A DNA stretch of 36,103 nt from Nesterenkonia sp. E16_10 (GTDB taxonomy: Bacteria > Actinomycetota > Actinomycetes > Actinomycetales > Micrococcaceae): assembly GCF_017347085.1 (NCBI RefSeq), contig NZ_JADPSA010000003.1, positions 1-36,103 on the forward strand, in the 5' to 3' direction. The notes under the pieces are model-generated. The model saw only the letters and a list, made by a program, of their open reading frames with translations. It did no database searches and had not been told where the DNA came from. A program made the position numbers and the translations under genes. The stretch's first letter is position 1; the number at the start of each line of letters is the position of its first letter. Positions 14,229 through 21,376 of the stretch are shown here, piece by piece.

Positions 14229-15202
14229 GCACGGCCCGAGGCGCGCAGCCGGGCAGGCCGCGGCCCAGGCTGGCACTTCGGGCAGAAGTGCGACCCGCGG
14301 TTCATGAACGTCTCACGTCTGACCTCGGTGCCGCACCGTGGGCACGGCCTGCCCTGCTGGCCGTAGACGTTGAGCGATCTCGAGAAGTACCCGGAGGCGC
14401 CGTTGACGTTGACGTAGAGCGCGTCGAAGCTGGTGCCGCCGGCCTCGAGTGCGGCCAGCAGCACGGTCTTGACCCCGCTGAGCAGGCGGGCGGACTCGGC
14501 GCGGGTGATGGTCTGGGTGGAGCGCAGGTAATGCAGCCGGGCGAGCCAGAGCGCCTCGTCGGCGTAGATGTTGCCGATCCCCGAGACCATGCCCTGATCC
14601 AGCAGTGCGCGTTTCAGACCGGTCTTGCGGCGGCGCAGGGTGCGGAAGAACGTCTCCTCGTCGAATCCGGGCTCCAGCGGATCCGGGGCGATATGCACCG
14701 CGGCGGCCGGCACGCTGCCGCTGGGGTGGGTGGAGGGAACCAGCTCGGAGATCTGCATGCCGCCGAAGATCCGCTGGTCGATGAAGCGCAGCTGCTTGGG
14801 AGCGGAGTCTTCCCCGCCCAGCTCCAGCGTGATCTTCAGATGCTTCTGCGCCGGGGCGGAGGGCTCATCGATGAGCACCTGCCCGCTCATGCCCAGATGG
14901 ATCAGCAGCGACTCCCCGACCGGTGCGGTGCCAGAGCCGGGCTGCGCCGCTGCTGTTGCCGCCGTCGTGCTCCGGTCCAGCGGAATCCAGAGGAACTTGC
15001 CGCGGCGCTGCGGTGCCAGCAGCCTCTGCTGGGTCAGCGCGGTGGTGAAGGAGCCCAGCCGGGCGGGTTCATCGAGCGCGGCGCCCAGCGCGTGACGGCG
15101 CAGGCTGCGCGGATCGTGGACGGTGACGGACTCTACGGTGCGTCCCATGGCCCAGCGGCTGATGCCGCGGCGGACCACTTCGACCTCGGGCAGCTCCGGC
15201 AT
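14225..15202 (-). CDS. mutM: formamidopyrimidine-DNA glycosylase
   Basis: Base-excision repair enzyme that removes 8-oxoguanine and related lesions and cuts the abasic site. The N-terminus MPELPEVEVVRRG supplies the catalytic Pro2 and Glu3 after Met removal. LLIHLGMSGQ, the helix-two-turn-helix segment LKRALLDQGMVSGIGNIYADEALW and the C-terminal zinc finger CPRC...CPKC are present. At 325 residues it is longer than the usual 270-290: an Ala/Thr-rich insertion lies near residues 75-95 and a basic tail follows the zinc finger. Its ATG shares one base with the rnc stop (TGATG), and its stop overlaps the phosphotransferase start. Confidence 0.96.
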   Translation of the reverse strand: MPELPEVEVVRRGISRWAMGRTVESVTVHDPRSLRRHALGAALDEPARLGSFTTALTQQRLLAPQRRGKFLWIPLDRSTTAATAAAQPGSGTAPVGESLLIHLGMSGQVLIDEPSAPAQKHLKITLELGGEDSAPKQLRFIDQRIFGGMQISELVPSTHPSGSVPAAAVHIAPDPLEPGFDEETFFRTLRRRKTGLKRALLDQGMVSGIGNIYADEALWLARLHYLRSTQTITRAESARLLSGVKTVLLAALEAGGTSFDALYVNVNGASGYFSRSLNVYGQQGRPCPRCGTEVRRETFMNRGSHFCPKCQPGPRPARLRASGRA

Positions 15203-15966
15203 CAGCTGCCAGCGGGTGCGGTGTCCTCGAACCGGTCCAGGACCAGGGTGAGGATGTCGCCCTGTTCGCCGCGGCCGGCGGTGAGGGTCTCCACGGTGAC
15301 CCGAGCGGCTTCGCGCTCGGCCTCCTTCTTGGAGGGCCCGGAGCCGGAGCCGTGGGCGGTTCCGCCGATCACCAGGGTGGCGTTGAAGGACTTGTGGTGG
15401 TCCGGACCGAAGTCGGTGATCTGGTAGCGGATCTCGCCCATGTCTTTGGCGGCCGCGATCTCCTGGATGGTGGTCTTCCAGTCCTTGCCGGCGGTCATCG
15501 CGTCCTTGTCGCTGAGCAGCGGGACCACGAGGCGCAGCACCAGACGGCGGGCCGTCTCGGTGTCGGTGGAGAGGTAGGCGGCGCCGATCAACGCTTCCAT
15601 GGTGTCGGCAAGGATCGAGTCCTTGTCCTGGCCGTTGGTGAGCCGCTCGCCGGCGCCGAGGCTGATATAGGGGCCGACGCCGAGGCCGCGGGCCACCCGG
15701 GCCAGGGCGCGGGTGCTCACCAGTGCGGCGCGGAGCTTGGCCAGGTCGCCCTCGGCCAGGTCCGGGAAGGTCCGGAACAGGTAGTCGGTCACCGCCAGGC
15801 CGAGGATCGAATCCCCGAGGAACTCCAGCCGCTCATTGGTGGGCAGGTTGGAGTTCTCATAGGCGTAGGAGCGATGGGTCAGGGCAAGGCGAAGAGTCCC
15901 GGGGGCAATATGCACCCCGAGACTCTTCACAAGCTCTTCGTGATCGCTCACGTGCGATGTCGTCAT
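15202..15966 (-). CDS. rnc: ribonuclease III
   Basis: Double-strand-specific endoribonuclease for rRNA and mRNA processing. The signature NERLEFLGDSILGL (about 44-57) holds Glu48 and Asp52 of the metal site; the second acidic pair is in ILADTMEALIGAAYL. A C-terminal dsRNA-binding domain is visible from about residue 165 (DWKTTIQEIAA, then HGSGSGPSKKEAEREAARV). From the ATG at 15966 it has 254 residues, a usual length. A longer frame starts inside rpmF and is less likely; the chosen ATG lies 10 bases after the rpmF stop but has no clear ribosome site, so translation may depend on rpmF. Confidence 0.95.
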   Translation of the reverse strand: MTTSHVSDHEELVKSLGVHIAPGTLRLALTHRSYAYENSNLPTNERLEFLGDSILGLAVTDYLFRTFPDLAEGDLAKLRAALVSTRALARVARGLGVGPYISLGAGERLTNGQDKDSILADTMEALIGAAYLSTDTETARRLVLRLVVPLLSDKDAMTAGKDWKTTIQEIAAAKDMGEIRYQITDFGPDHHKSFNATLVIGGTAHGSGSGPSKKEAEREAARVTVETLTAGRGEQGDILTLVLDRFEDTAPAGS

Positions 15967-15976
15967 GTTCGACGAC

Positions 15977-16180
15977 TCAGGCGTCAGCGACCTTGCGACC
16001 CTTGTACTCATAGAACAGCGGCGAACCGGCGGAGTCGGTGACCAGCTTGGCCTGGTGAGGCTGGCTGTAGACGACGCGACCGTTCTCCACGGTCTTCACC
16101 AGCTTCGGCACAGAAGCCTTCCACTGCGAGCGGCGGTTGCGGGTGTTGGATCGGGACATCTTCCGCTTTGGAACAGCCAC
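15977..16180 (-). CDS. rpmF: 50S ribosomal protein L32
   Basis: A 67-residue basic protein. [20 protein letters not shown] is the typical L32 N-terminus, and [18 protein letters not shown] the typical actinobacterial C-terminus. It has no Cys, so it is the zinc-free (C-minus) form of L32 rather than the zinc-ribbon form. It follows a DUF177 gene, as in most bacteria, though here the two are separated by a tandem repeat. GAGAGAAAAGAGACACC upstream is purine-rich with no strong core. Confidence 0.96.
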   Translation of the reverse strand: MAVPKRKMSRSNTRNRRSQWKASVPKLVKTVENGRVVYSQPHQAKLVTDSAGSPLFYEYKGRKVADA

Positions 16181-16223
16181 GGTGTCTCTTTTCTCTCTAG
16201 ATGATGGACAGAGTCTTGGTCAA

Positions 16224-16287
16224 TCAAGTTCTGCGATGGTCAAGTTCTGCGATGTTCAAGTTCTGTGATTCTCAAGTTCTAGGTGCT
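16224..16287 (-). repeat. 16-bp tandem repeat between the DUF177 gene and rpmF
   Basis: Four head-to-tail units begin at 16224, 16240, 16256 and 16272. On the plus strand the core TCAAGTTCTG is followed by CGATGG, CGATGT and TGATTC; the fourth keeps TCAAGTTCT and then diverges. The last unit runs into the 3' end of the DUF177 gene, and its TAG stop lies inside the core (16279-16281). On the coding strand the core reads AGAACTTGA. The array fills most of the 98-base intercistronic gap. Confidence 0.9.
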
Positions 16288-16845
16288 GGAGTCGGACTGG
16301 GCGTCCGGCTCCGGCAGTCCCGCGGCCATGTCTTTCAACGCGGCCCAACGGGGGTCGAGCTGCTCGTGGTAGTGCTCGAGGTCGTCCTCCATGCGGAATC
16401 CGCAGACGGAGCACAGACCCGGGCAGTCCTCGCGGCAGACCGGCTGGAACGGCAGCGCGGAGACCATCAGGTCTCGCAGCACCGGCTCCAGGTCGATGGT
16501 GAGGTCATGGCCCATCGGGCGCGTGTCCTCATCCTCTTCCTCGGCCGAATCCTTCCGCGCCTTCTGAGGCCAGCTGAACAGCTGCATGATGTCCACGGTG
16601 AGCGGGTACTTCAGCTCATCGAGACACCGGCCGCACTGTCCAGTGACCTCGCCGACGGCGGTGCCGGTCATCAGCACACCTTCGTGCACCGATTCCAGAC
16701 GCAGATCGACCTGCAGCTCGCTGCCCTGCGGGATCCCGATGAGGACCGTTGCGAAGTCCTCCGGGGCTGGGACAGTTCTATGCATCTCGTGCTGGGTTCC
16801 GGGCTTGCCCCGGAGCTCCTGCACATCTACGCGTAGAGCAGTCAT
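16279..16845 (-). CDS. DUF177 (YceD-like) protein
   Basis: A 188-residue protein of the DUF177/YceD family, whose gene almost always precedes rpmF; in plants and bacteria members are linked to 23S rRNA or large-subunit maturation. The conserved core is GQCGRCLDEL (Cys-x-x-Cys), and a second Cys cluster, CREDCPGLCSVCG, is the family zinc-binding-like signature. The ATG at 16845 has GAGGAG 10 bases upstream; a longer frame to 16896 reads through the promoter region and is rejected. Its stop codon lies in a 16-bp tandem repeat. It is the first gene of the rpmF-rnc-mutM block. Confidence 0.9.
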   Translation of the reverse strand: MTALRVDVQELRGKPGTQHEMHRTVPAPEDFATVLIGIPQGSELQVDLRLESVHEGVLMTGTAVGEVTGQCGRCLDELKYPLTVDIMQLFSWPQKARKDSAEEEDEDTRPMGHDLTIDLEPVLRDLMVSALPFQPVCREDCPGLCSVCGFRMEDDLEHYHEQLDPRWAALKDMAAGLPEPDAQSDSST

Positions 16846-16882
16846 TGCTGAACCACTCCTCAATGATCTAGACCGACGTGCC

Positions 16883-16888
16883 ACTCTA
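16883..16888 (-). promoter_or_regulatory. -10 candidate for the DUF177-rpmF-rnc-mutM operon
   Basis: TAGAGT on the minus strand fits TANNNT and lies 37 bases before the DUF177 start, which has its own GAGGAG site. TTCGCA 19 bases further upstream is the best, weak, -35. Confidence 0.35.
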
Positions 16889-16921
16889 CCAGTCACGGCG
16901 GCTCGGGTGCGAACCCCGTTT

Positions 16922-17845
16922 TTAGATCTGGCCGACGAACTCCTTCAGCCACTCGCGCAGGTCTGGGCCGAGGTCCTCGCGGTCCACAGCCAGGGTGACC
17001 ACGGCCTTGATGTAGCTGAGCTTGTCTCCGGTGTCGTAGCGGCGTCCGCGGAAGATCACGGCGTGGACTCCGCCGCCGTCCTCGGCGGATTTCCCTGCCA
17101 TGGCCTGCAGCGCGTCGGTCAGCTGGATCTCGTTGCCGCGGCCGGGCTTGGTCTGCTCCAGCTCGGCGAAGATCGCCGGGTGCAGCACATAGCGGCCGAT
17201 GATCGCCAGGTTCGACGGCGCCTCATCCACGGGGGGCTTCTCCACCAGGGCGTGGACCGGCACGACGTCGGCGGGCTGGCCGTTCTCGGCGGCGACCTTG
17301 TCCTGGCCGTTGGCATCGATGACGCCGTAGGCGCTGATGTTCTCCTCGGGCACCTCCATCACGGCGATGACGGAACCGCCGAGCCGCTGCTGGGTCTCCA
17401 GCATGGTCGAGAGCAGCTCGTCGCGCTCATCGATCAGGTCATCGCCGAGCAGGACCGCGAAGGCCTCGTTGCCGACGTGGCGCTTGGCGCAGAGCACGGC
17501 GTGACCGAGGCCCTTGGCCTCGCCCTGCCGGATGTAGTGCAGGTCGCCCAGCTCGGTGGCCTGACGGACGGCCTCGAGCTTCTTGGTGTCGCCCTTGGCC
17601 TCCAGGGTGGCCTCGAGGTCAGGGACCCGGTCGAAGTGGTTCTCCAGGGACCGCTTATTGCGGCCGGTGATCATCAGAATGTCATCGAGCCCGGCCTTCG
17701 CGGCCTCGGCGACGACGTACTGGATCGCGGGCTCATCCACCACCGGGAGCATCTCTTTGGGCATGGCCTTGGTGGCCGGAAGGAATCGTGTTCCCAGACC
17801 CGCAGCCGGGATCACAGCTTTGCGAATAGACGTTGTTGAACTCAT
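16922..17845 (-). CDS. galU: UTP-glucose-1-phosphate uridylyltransferase
   Basis: Makes UDP-glucose from UTP and glucose 1-phosphate. The N-terminal nucleotide loop AVIPAAGLGTRFLPATKAMPKEMLPVVDEPAIQYVV is complete, including the catalytic Arg and Lys. VLLGDDLIDERDE holds the metal Asp, and GRYVLHPAIFAELEQTKPGRGNEIQLTDAL the sugar-binding motif. At 307 residues it is full length. It probably supplies the UDP-glucose used by the UDP-glucose dehydrogenase at 34238 and by the local glycosyltransferases. A TANNNT motif ends 6 bases before the ATG, and no separate Shine-Dalgarno site is seen. The gap to coaD (65 bases) suggests separate transcription. Confidence 0.96.
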   Translation of the reverse strand: MSSTTSIRKAVIPAAGLGTRFLPATKAMPKEMLPVVDEPAIQYVVAEAAKAGLDDILMITGRNKRSLENHFDRVPDLEATLEAKGDTKKLEAVRQATELGDLHYIRQGEAKGLGHAVLCAKRHVGNEAFAVLLGDDLIDERDELLSTMLETQQRLGGSVIAVMEVPEENISAYGVIDANGQDKVAAENGQPADVVPVHALVEKPPVDEAPSNLAIIGRYVLHPAIFAELEQTKPGRGNEIQLTDALQAMAGKSAEDGGGVHAVIFRGRRYDTGDKLSYIKAVVTLAVDREDLGPDLREWLKEFVGQI

Positions 17846-17851
17846 ATGCCC

Positions 17852-17857
17852 ACCTTA
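17852..17857 (-). promoter_or_regulatory. -10 element of galU (leaderless geometry)
   Basis: On the minus strand TAAGGT lies 6 bases before the galU ATG; TGAACA 16 bases upstream of it matches TTGACA at four of six positions. Start of transcription would fall at or next to the ATG. Confidence 0.5.
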
Positions 17858-17910
17858 TCGTTTCCTGGATGCCTGTTCAGACGAATCTATGAAGTTTTCT
17901 GCGGCCGCGC

Positions 17911-18387
17911 TCAGCGGCGACGGTCCTGGAGCCGGCGCTGCACCGCGCGGGGGATGAACTCCGCGACGTCTCCGCCGAGCTTGTGGACTTCCTTGACCAG
18001 TGTGGAGGACAAGTGCGTGTAGCGGCCGTCCGCGGCGAGGAACACGGTCTCCAGCCCGGAGAGGTGCCGGTTCATCGTGGCCATCGGAGACTCGTAGCCG
18101 AGATCCTTGGGGTCGCGCAGACCCTTGACCAGAGCGTTGGCTCCGACCTCGCGGCAGAAGTCGGTCAGCAGCCCGCTGCCCAGCGGCTTCACGCTCACCC
18201 CGCGCACATAGGAGAAGGTCTCCTGCGCCATGGCGATGCGCTCCTCGACGGAGAACATCGGGTTCTTATGCATGTTCGGCGACACGGCGACGATCACCTC
18301 ATCGAAGAGGTTCGAGGCACGGGCGATGATCTCCACATGACCGTTGTGCAAGGGGTCGAATGATCCGGGGCACACTGCTAGCTGCAT
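17911..18387 (-). CDS. coaD: phosphopantetheine adenylyltransferase
   Basis: Fourth step of coenzyme A synthesis: transfers AMP from ATP to 4'-phosphopantetheine. CPGSFDPLHNGHVEIIARA has the nucleotidyltransferase HxGH signature (HNGH). VSPNMHKNPMFSVEERIAM and LVKGLRDPKDLGYESPMATMNRHL follow in the usual order, ending with the ATP-site YTHLSSTLVKEVHKLGGDV (ISST-like motif). It has 158 residues, the normal length. The ATG at 18387 is fixed by the conserved N-terminus and by a TANNNT motif 6 bases upstream. It diverges from an aminotransferase gene. Confidence 0.96.
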   Translation of the reverse strand: MQLAVCPGSFDPLHNGHVEIIARASNLFDEVIVAVSPNMHKNPMFSVEERIAMAQETFSYVRGVSVKPLGSGLLTDFCREVGANALVKGLRDPKDLGYESPMATMNRHLSGLETVFLAADGRYTHLSSTLVKEVHKLGGDVAEFIPRAVQRRLQDRRR

Positions 18388-18393
18388 GCTCCG

Positions 18394-18399
18394 ACAGTA
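18394..18399 (-). promoter_or_regulatory. -10 element of coaD (leaderless geometry)
   Basis: On the minus strand TACTGT fits TANNNT and is followed by CGGAGC and then the coaD ATG. No good -35 is seen at 16-18 bases. Confidence 0.45.
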
Positions 18400-18461
18400 C
18401 TTCAGGTGGTCAAGAACCCGACGCCAGGCGCGCAGGACACGCTGCCGATCGGCAGGCTGTC

Positions 18462-18467
18462 TACGAT
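18462..18467 (+). promoter_or_regulatory. -10 element of the aminotransferase gene (leaderless geometry)
   Basis: TACGAT is followed by GGAGTCC and the ATG at 18475. An upstream ATG at 18466 lies inside this motif, so it would not be in the transcript if the motif is used. Confidence 0.4.
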
Positions 18468-18474
18468 GGAGTCC

Positions 18475-19845
18475 ATGTCCTCTCATCGCTCCCCCAGCCC
18501 GGACCCGCTCGCCCTCGATCAGCCCTGGGCCCGGACCGCGGCCGGGGCCAACACCTTGGGCTTCGAACCCTCACCGAGCACCCCACCCAGCACCCCTGCG
18601 GTGATGCCCACCATCTACGAGCGCACGACGGCGGCGGCGATCGCTCACGACGCGGTCAACCTGGGCCAGGGATTCCCCGACACCGAGGGCCCGGACTGGC
18701 TGCTGCAGCTGGCCGCACGGGCGATCACCGAGCCCGAGACCGGCCCGCGCAACCAGTACGCCCCGGGGATGGGACTGCCCACCCTGCGCGAGGCGATCAG
18801 CGCCGCCCAGGCCCGGCGACAGGGCGTGGAGCTCGATCCCGCCACCCAGGTCATGGTGACCACCGGCGCCACCGAAGGGATCTCCGCGACGATCCTGGCC
18901 TTCGCGCGGCCCGGCAGCGAGGTGCTCACCTTCGAGCCGCACTATGACTCCTACGGGGCCTGCGCCGCCCTGGCCGGAGCCCGACTGGTGGGTGTGGCGC
19001 TGCGCGGCCCGGAGTTCCGCCCGGACCTGGAGGCCTTCGAGGCCGCCATCACCGAGCGCACCTCGATGATCCTGCTCAACACCCCGCACAACCCCACCGG
19101 CACGGTCTTCAGCACCGAGGAGCTGACCCGGATCGTCGAACTGGCGGTCAAGCATGACCTGCGGATCATGTGCGACGAGGTCTACGAACATCTGGTGCTC
19201 TCGGATGCGCGGCTGCCCCACCGCAGCATCCTGACCATCCCCGGCGCCGAAGAGGTGGCCGTGGCGGTGGGCTCCGCCGGGAAGTCCTTCTCGGTCACCG
19301 GGTGGAAGGTCGGCTGGGTCACCGGAAGCGCCGAACTGGTCAGCCAGATCCGCGGGGTCAAACAGTTCCTGAGCTTCTCCTCCGGCCCGGCCTTCCAATG
19401 GGCGGTGGGCCACGGACTCCAGGACGACCAGGGGTTCTTCGCGCAGAACACCGCCGAGCTGGAGGCCGGACGAGACCTGCTGCGCGCCGGCCTCGAGGAG
19501 CTCGGACTGGCGCCGAACCGCGCCGAGGCCGGGTACTTCGTGCTCGGCAACGTCTCGGGCATCACCTCGCTCTCGGCCGCGCAGTTCTGCCGGGTTCTCG
19601 CCGAGGAGGTGGGGGTGGCCGCGATCCCGGTGTCTGCCCTGACCATTCAGCATCGGGCCAGCCCCAGCGACGAGCTGGAGCACCTGGTGCGCTTCGCGTT
19701 CTGCAAGGACCACGCCACCATCGAAAAGGGGCTGCGTCGGATGCGTGAGCGTCTGCCCGCCGCGCTGGCAGACCACCCGCCGGTCACCGCACCGCCGGTC
19801 ACCGCGCCCGAGACGCTGGCCCCGGCCGGCACCGGAACCCCCTGA
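18475..19845 (+). CDS. class I/II PLP-dependent aminotransferase
   Basis: A 456-residue fold-type I aminotransferase. NLGQGFPDTEGPDWLL, NQYAPGMGLPTLREAI and MVTTGATEGISATILAF form the substrate and cofactor cradle. ILLNTPHNPTGTVFS carries the conserved Asn, DEVYEHLVL the Asp-x-x-Tyr that contacts PLP, and GSAGKSFSVTGWKVGW the Schiff-base Lys. The closest known types are methionine/kynurenine (YbdL-like) and N-succinyldiaminopimelate aminotransferases; the sequence does not separate them. The C-terminal 30 residues are a Pro/Thr/Ala-rich tail with a PPVTAPPVTAP repeat, unusual for the family. ATGs at 18466 and 18475 are both possible. The stop shares a base with the next start (TGATG), so translation is coupled. 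Confidence 0.9.
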   Translation: MSSHRSPSPDPLALDQPWARTAAGANTLGFEPSPSTPPSTPAVMPTIYERTTAAAIAHDAVNLGQGFPDTEGPDWLLQLAARAITEPETGPRNQYAPGMGLPTLREAISAAQARRQGVELDPATQVMVTTGATEGISATILAFARPGSEVLTFEPHYDSYGACAALAGARLVGVALRGPEFRPDLEAFEAAITERTSMILLNTPHNPTGTVFSTEELTRIVELAVKHDLRIMCDEVYEHLVLSDARLPHRSILTIPGAEEVAVAVGSAGKSFSVTGWKVGWVTGSAELVSQIRGVKQFLSFSSGPAFQWAVGHGLQDDQGFFAQNTAELEAGRDLLRAGLEELGLAPNRAEAGYFVLGNVSGITSLSAAQFCRVLAEEVGVAAIPVSALTIQHRASPSDELEHLVRFAFCKDHATIEKGLRRMRERLPAALADHPPVTAPPVTAPETLAPAGTGTP

Positions 19846-20795
19846 TGCGCCAGCGCGAGCGCTTGGGCCTGCCCCGGAGCCAGCGACTCTCCTTCTCCGG
19901 GCAGCTGGCCGAGCTCGTGGAGGACGACCTCACCGAGGACGGGGTGGTGCTGAGCATCGGCGGGGCCGAGCAGTCCCATGTGGAGCTCGGAGATCCCGAC
20001 TATCTGCTCCACGACTATCTGTTCCGGATGGGCGCGGTGCTGCAGACCTGCGCCCGCGAGCGCCTGGGAAGAGCCGCGTCCGCCGGCGCCTCAGCCGCCG
20101 GTGCTTCTTCTGCAACAGCCGAGGTGCCGCGCGTATTGCACCTCGGGGCTGGGGCGCTGACCCTGCCGCGCTTCATCGAACACCACTGGCCCGCAGTCGA
20201 GCAGACCGTGGTGGACATCGAGCCTGAGCTGGTGGAGTTCGTGCTGGAGCATCTGCCGATGCGCAGAAGCCCGCGCAACCTGGTCGCCGACGCCGCCGCG
20301 GTGCTGGGCCCCGGTGGCGCCCTGGAAGGGGTGAGCTTCGACGTCGTCGTGGTGGACCTGTTCAACAGTGCGGCCGCGCCGGAGCATCTGCGCAGCCCGG
20401 AGTTTCACCGGGCAGTCCTTAAGCAGGTGGTCCCGGGCGGGCTGCTGCTGGTGAATCTCGGGGATGAGCCGCCGATGGACTTCGTCCGGGCGCAGGTGGT
20501 CTCGCTGCTCGACGCGGCCGCGCTGACCGCCGAGGCCTCAGCGGCATCAGGGGCCCCGGAGCCATCCGGCACCCCCGAGACCTCAGGTGCCCTGGGTATC
20601 GAGCAGGCGGCGCGCTGCGCCATGCTGAGCGCGCCCAGCGATGTGCTCGAGGCCCGGGTCGAGGGAAACCTGAGCTTCGCCGCGCGCCGCGGCGCGGCGC
20701 TGGAGCAGACCGAGCTCAACGCGCTCTGGGCCGCAGGCCCGCACCCCGGCGACGTGCTCAGTGCGGAAGAGCTGCTGGACTGGGCTCGACCATGA
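19845..20795 (+). CDS. spermidine-synthase-like Rossmann protein
   Basis: A 316-residue protein of the spermidine synthase/SAM-methyltransferase fold. ELGDPDYLLHDYLFRMGAVL is the N-terminal segment before the domain; VLHLGAGALTLPRFIEHHWP is motif I, VDIEPELVEFVLEHL the acidic motif II end, and FDVVVVDLFNSAAAPEHLRSPEF the strand that in polyamine synthases holds the catalytic Asp. VVPGGLLLVNLGDE follows. Two Ala/Ser/Pro-rich inserts (about 70-90 and 225-250) interrupt the domain. True spermidine synthesis is unlikely to be shown by this alone; many actinobacterial relatives have unknown substrates. It is coupled to the aminotransferase by TGATG, and its last 38 bases overlap the 3' end of rsmD on the other strand. 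Confidence 0.82.
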   Translation: MRQRERLGLPRSQRLSFSGQLAELVEDDLTEDGVVLSIGGAEQSHVELGDPDYLLHDYLFRMGAVLQTCARERLGRAASAGASAAGASSATAEVPRVLHLGAGALTLPRFIEHHWPAVEQTVVDIEPELVEFVLEHLPMRRSPRNLVADAAAVLGPGGALEGVSFDVVVVDLFNSAAAPEHLRSPEFHRAVLKQVVPGGLLLVNLGDEPPMDFVRAQVVSLLDAAALTAEASAASGAPEPSGTPETSGALGIEQAARCAMLSAPSDVLEARVEGNLSFAARRGAALEQTELNALWAAGPHPGDVLSAEELLDWARP

Positions 20796-21348
20796 AGATC
20801 TGCGTGCTGCCGTAGGACTTCTCGCTGAAGATCTCCAGTCCCTCCGGCAGTGAGGGCGCGCCGCTGCCGGCGTCGCGCTCGATCACCACGGTGGCCGCCT
20901 CATGCAGCTGTTCCCTGGCGGCGCTGAGCACCTTGAACAGCTCGGCGTCGCCGAGGCTGTAGGGCGGGTCCAGGAAGAGCAGCTCGATGGGTGGACCGCT
21001 GCGTGAGCCGAGGTATCGCAGCGCGTCGGCCTTGTGCACCGAGACCTCCCGGCGCAGCGCCGGCGAGGCCTCGGCGCCGAAGAACTCGGCGTTGCGGCGC
21101 AGCGTGCGCACCGCGGCCTCGGCCTTGTCCACGGCCTCCAGGCTGCGCGCCCCGCGGCTCAGCGATTCGAAGCCCAGCGCGCCCGAGCCGGCATAGAGGT
21201 CCACCACGACGGCGTCGTGGAGCGCGTCATAGCCCTCGAGCCGGGAGAACAGCGACTCCTTGACCCGGTCGCTGGTGGGTCGGGTGGCGTCGGTGGGGAC
21301 GGCCACGAGGCGGCGTCCCTTATGCGTGCCGGCGATGATCCGTGCCAT
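20758..21348 (-). CDS. rsmD: 16S rRNA (guanine-N2)-methyltransferase RsmD
   Basis: Methylates G966 of 16S rRNA in the assembled small subunit. MARIIAGTHKGRRLVAVP is the conserved N-terminus; RPTSDRVKESLFSRL, VVVDLYAGSGALGFESLSRGA (SAM motif I) and LLFLDPPYSLGD (the catalytic DPPY motif) follow. It has 196 residues, normal length. CAGGAG lies 6 bases before the ATG; the longer open frame upstream is rejected. It follows recG by 28 bases on the minus strand, a common actinobacterial arrangement. Its 3' end overlaps a convergent gene by 38 bases. Confidence 0.95.
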   Translation of the reverse strand: MARIIAGTHKGRRLVAVPTDATRPTSDRVKESLFSRLEGYDALHDAVVVDLYAGSGALGFESLSRGARSLEAVDKAEAAVRTLRRNAEFFGAEASPALRREVSVHKADALRYLGSRSGPPIELLFLDPPYSLGDAELFKVLSAAREQLHEAATVVIERDAGSGAPSLPEGLEIFSEKSYGSTQIFMVEPSPAALPH

Positions 21349-21376
21349 CTCACACTCCTGTCTCGCGCTGCGGGTC

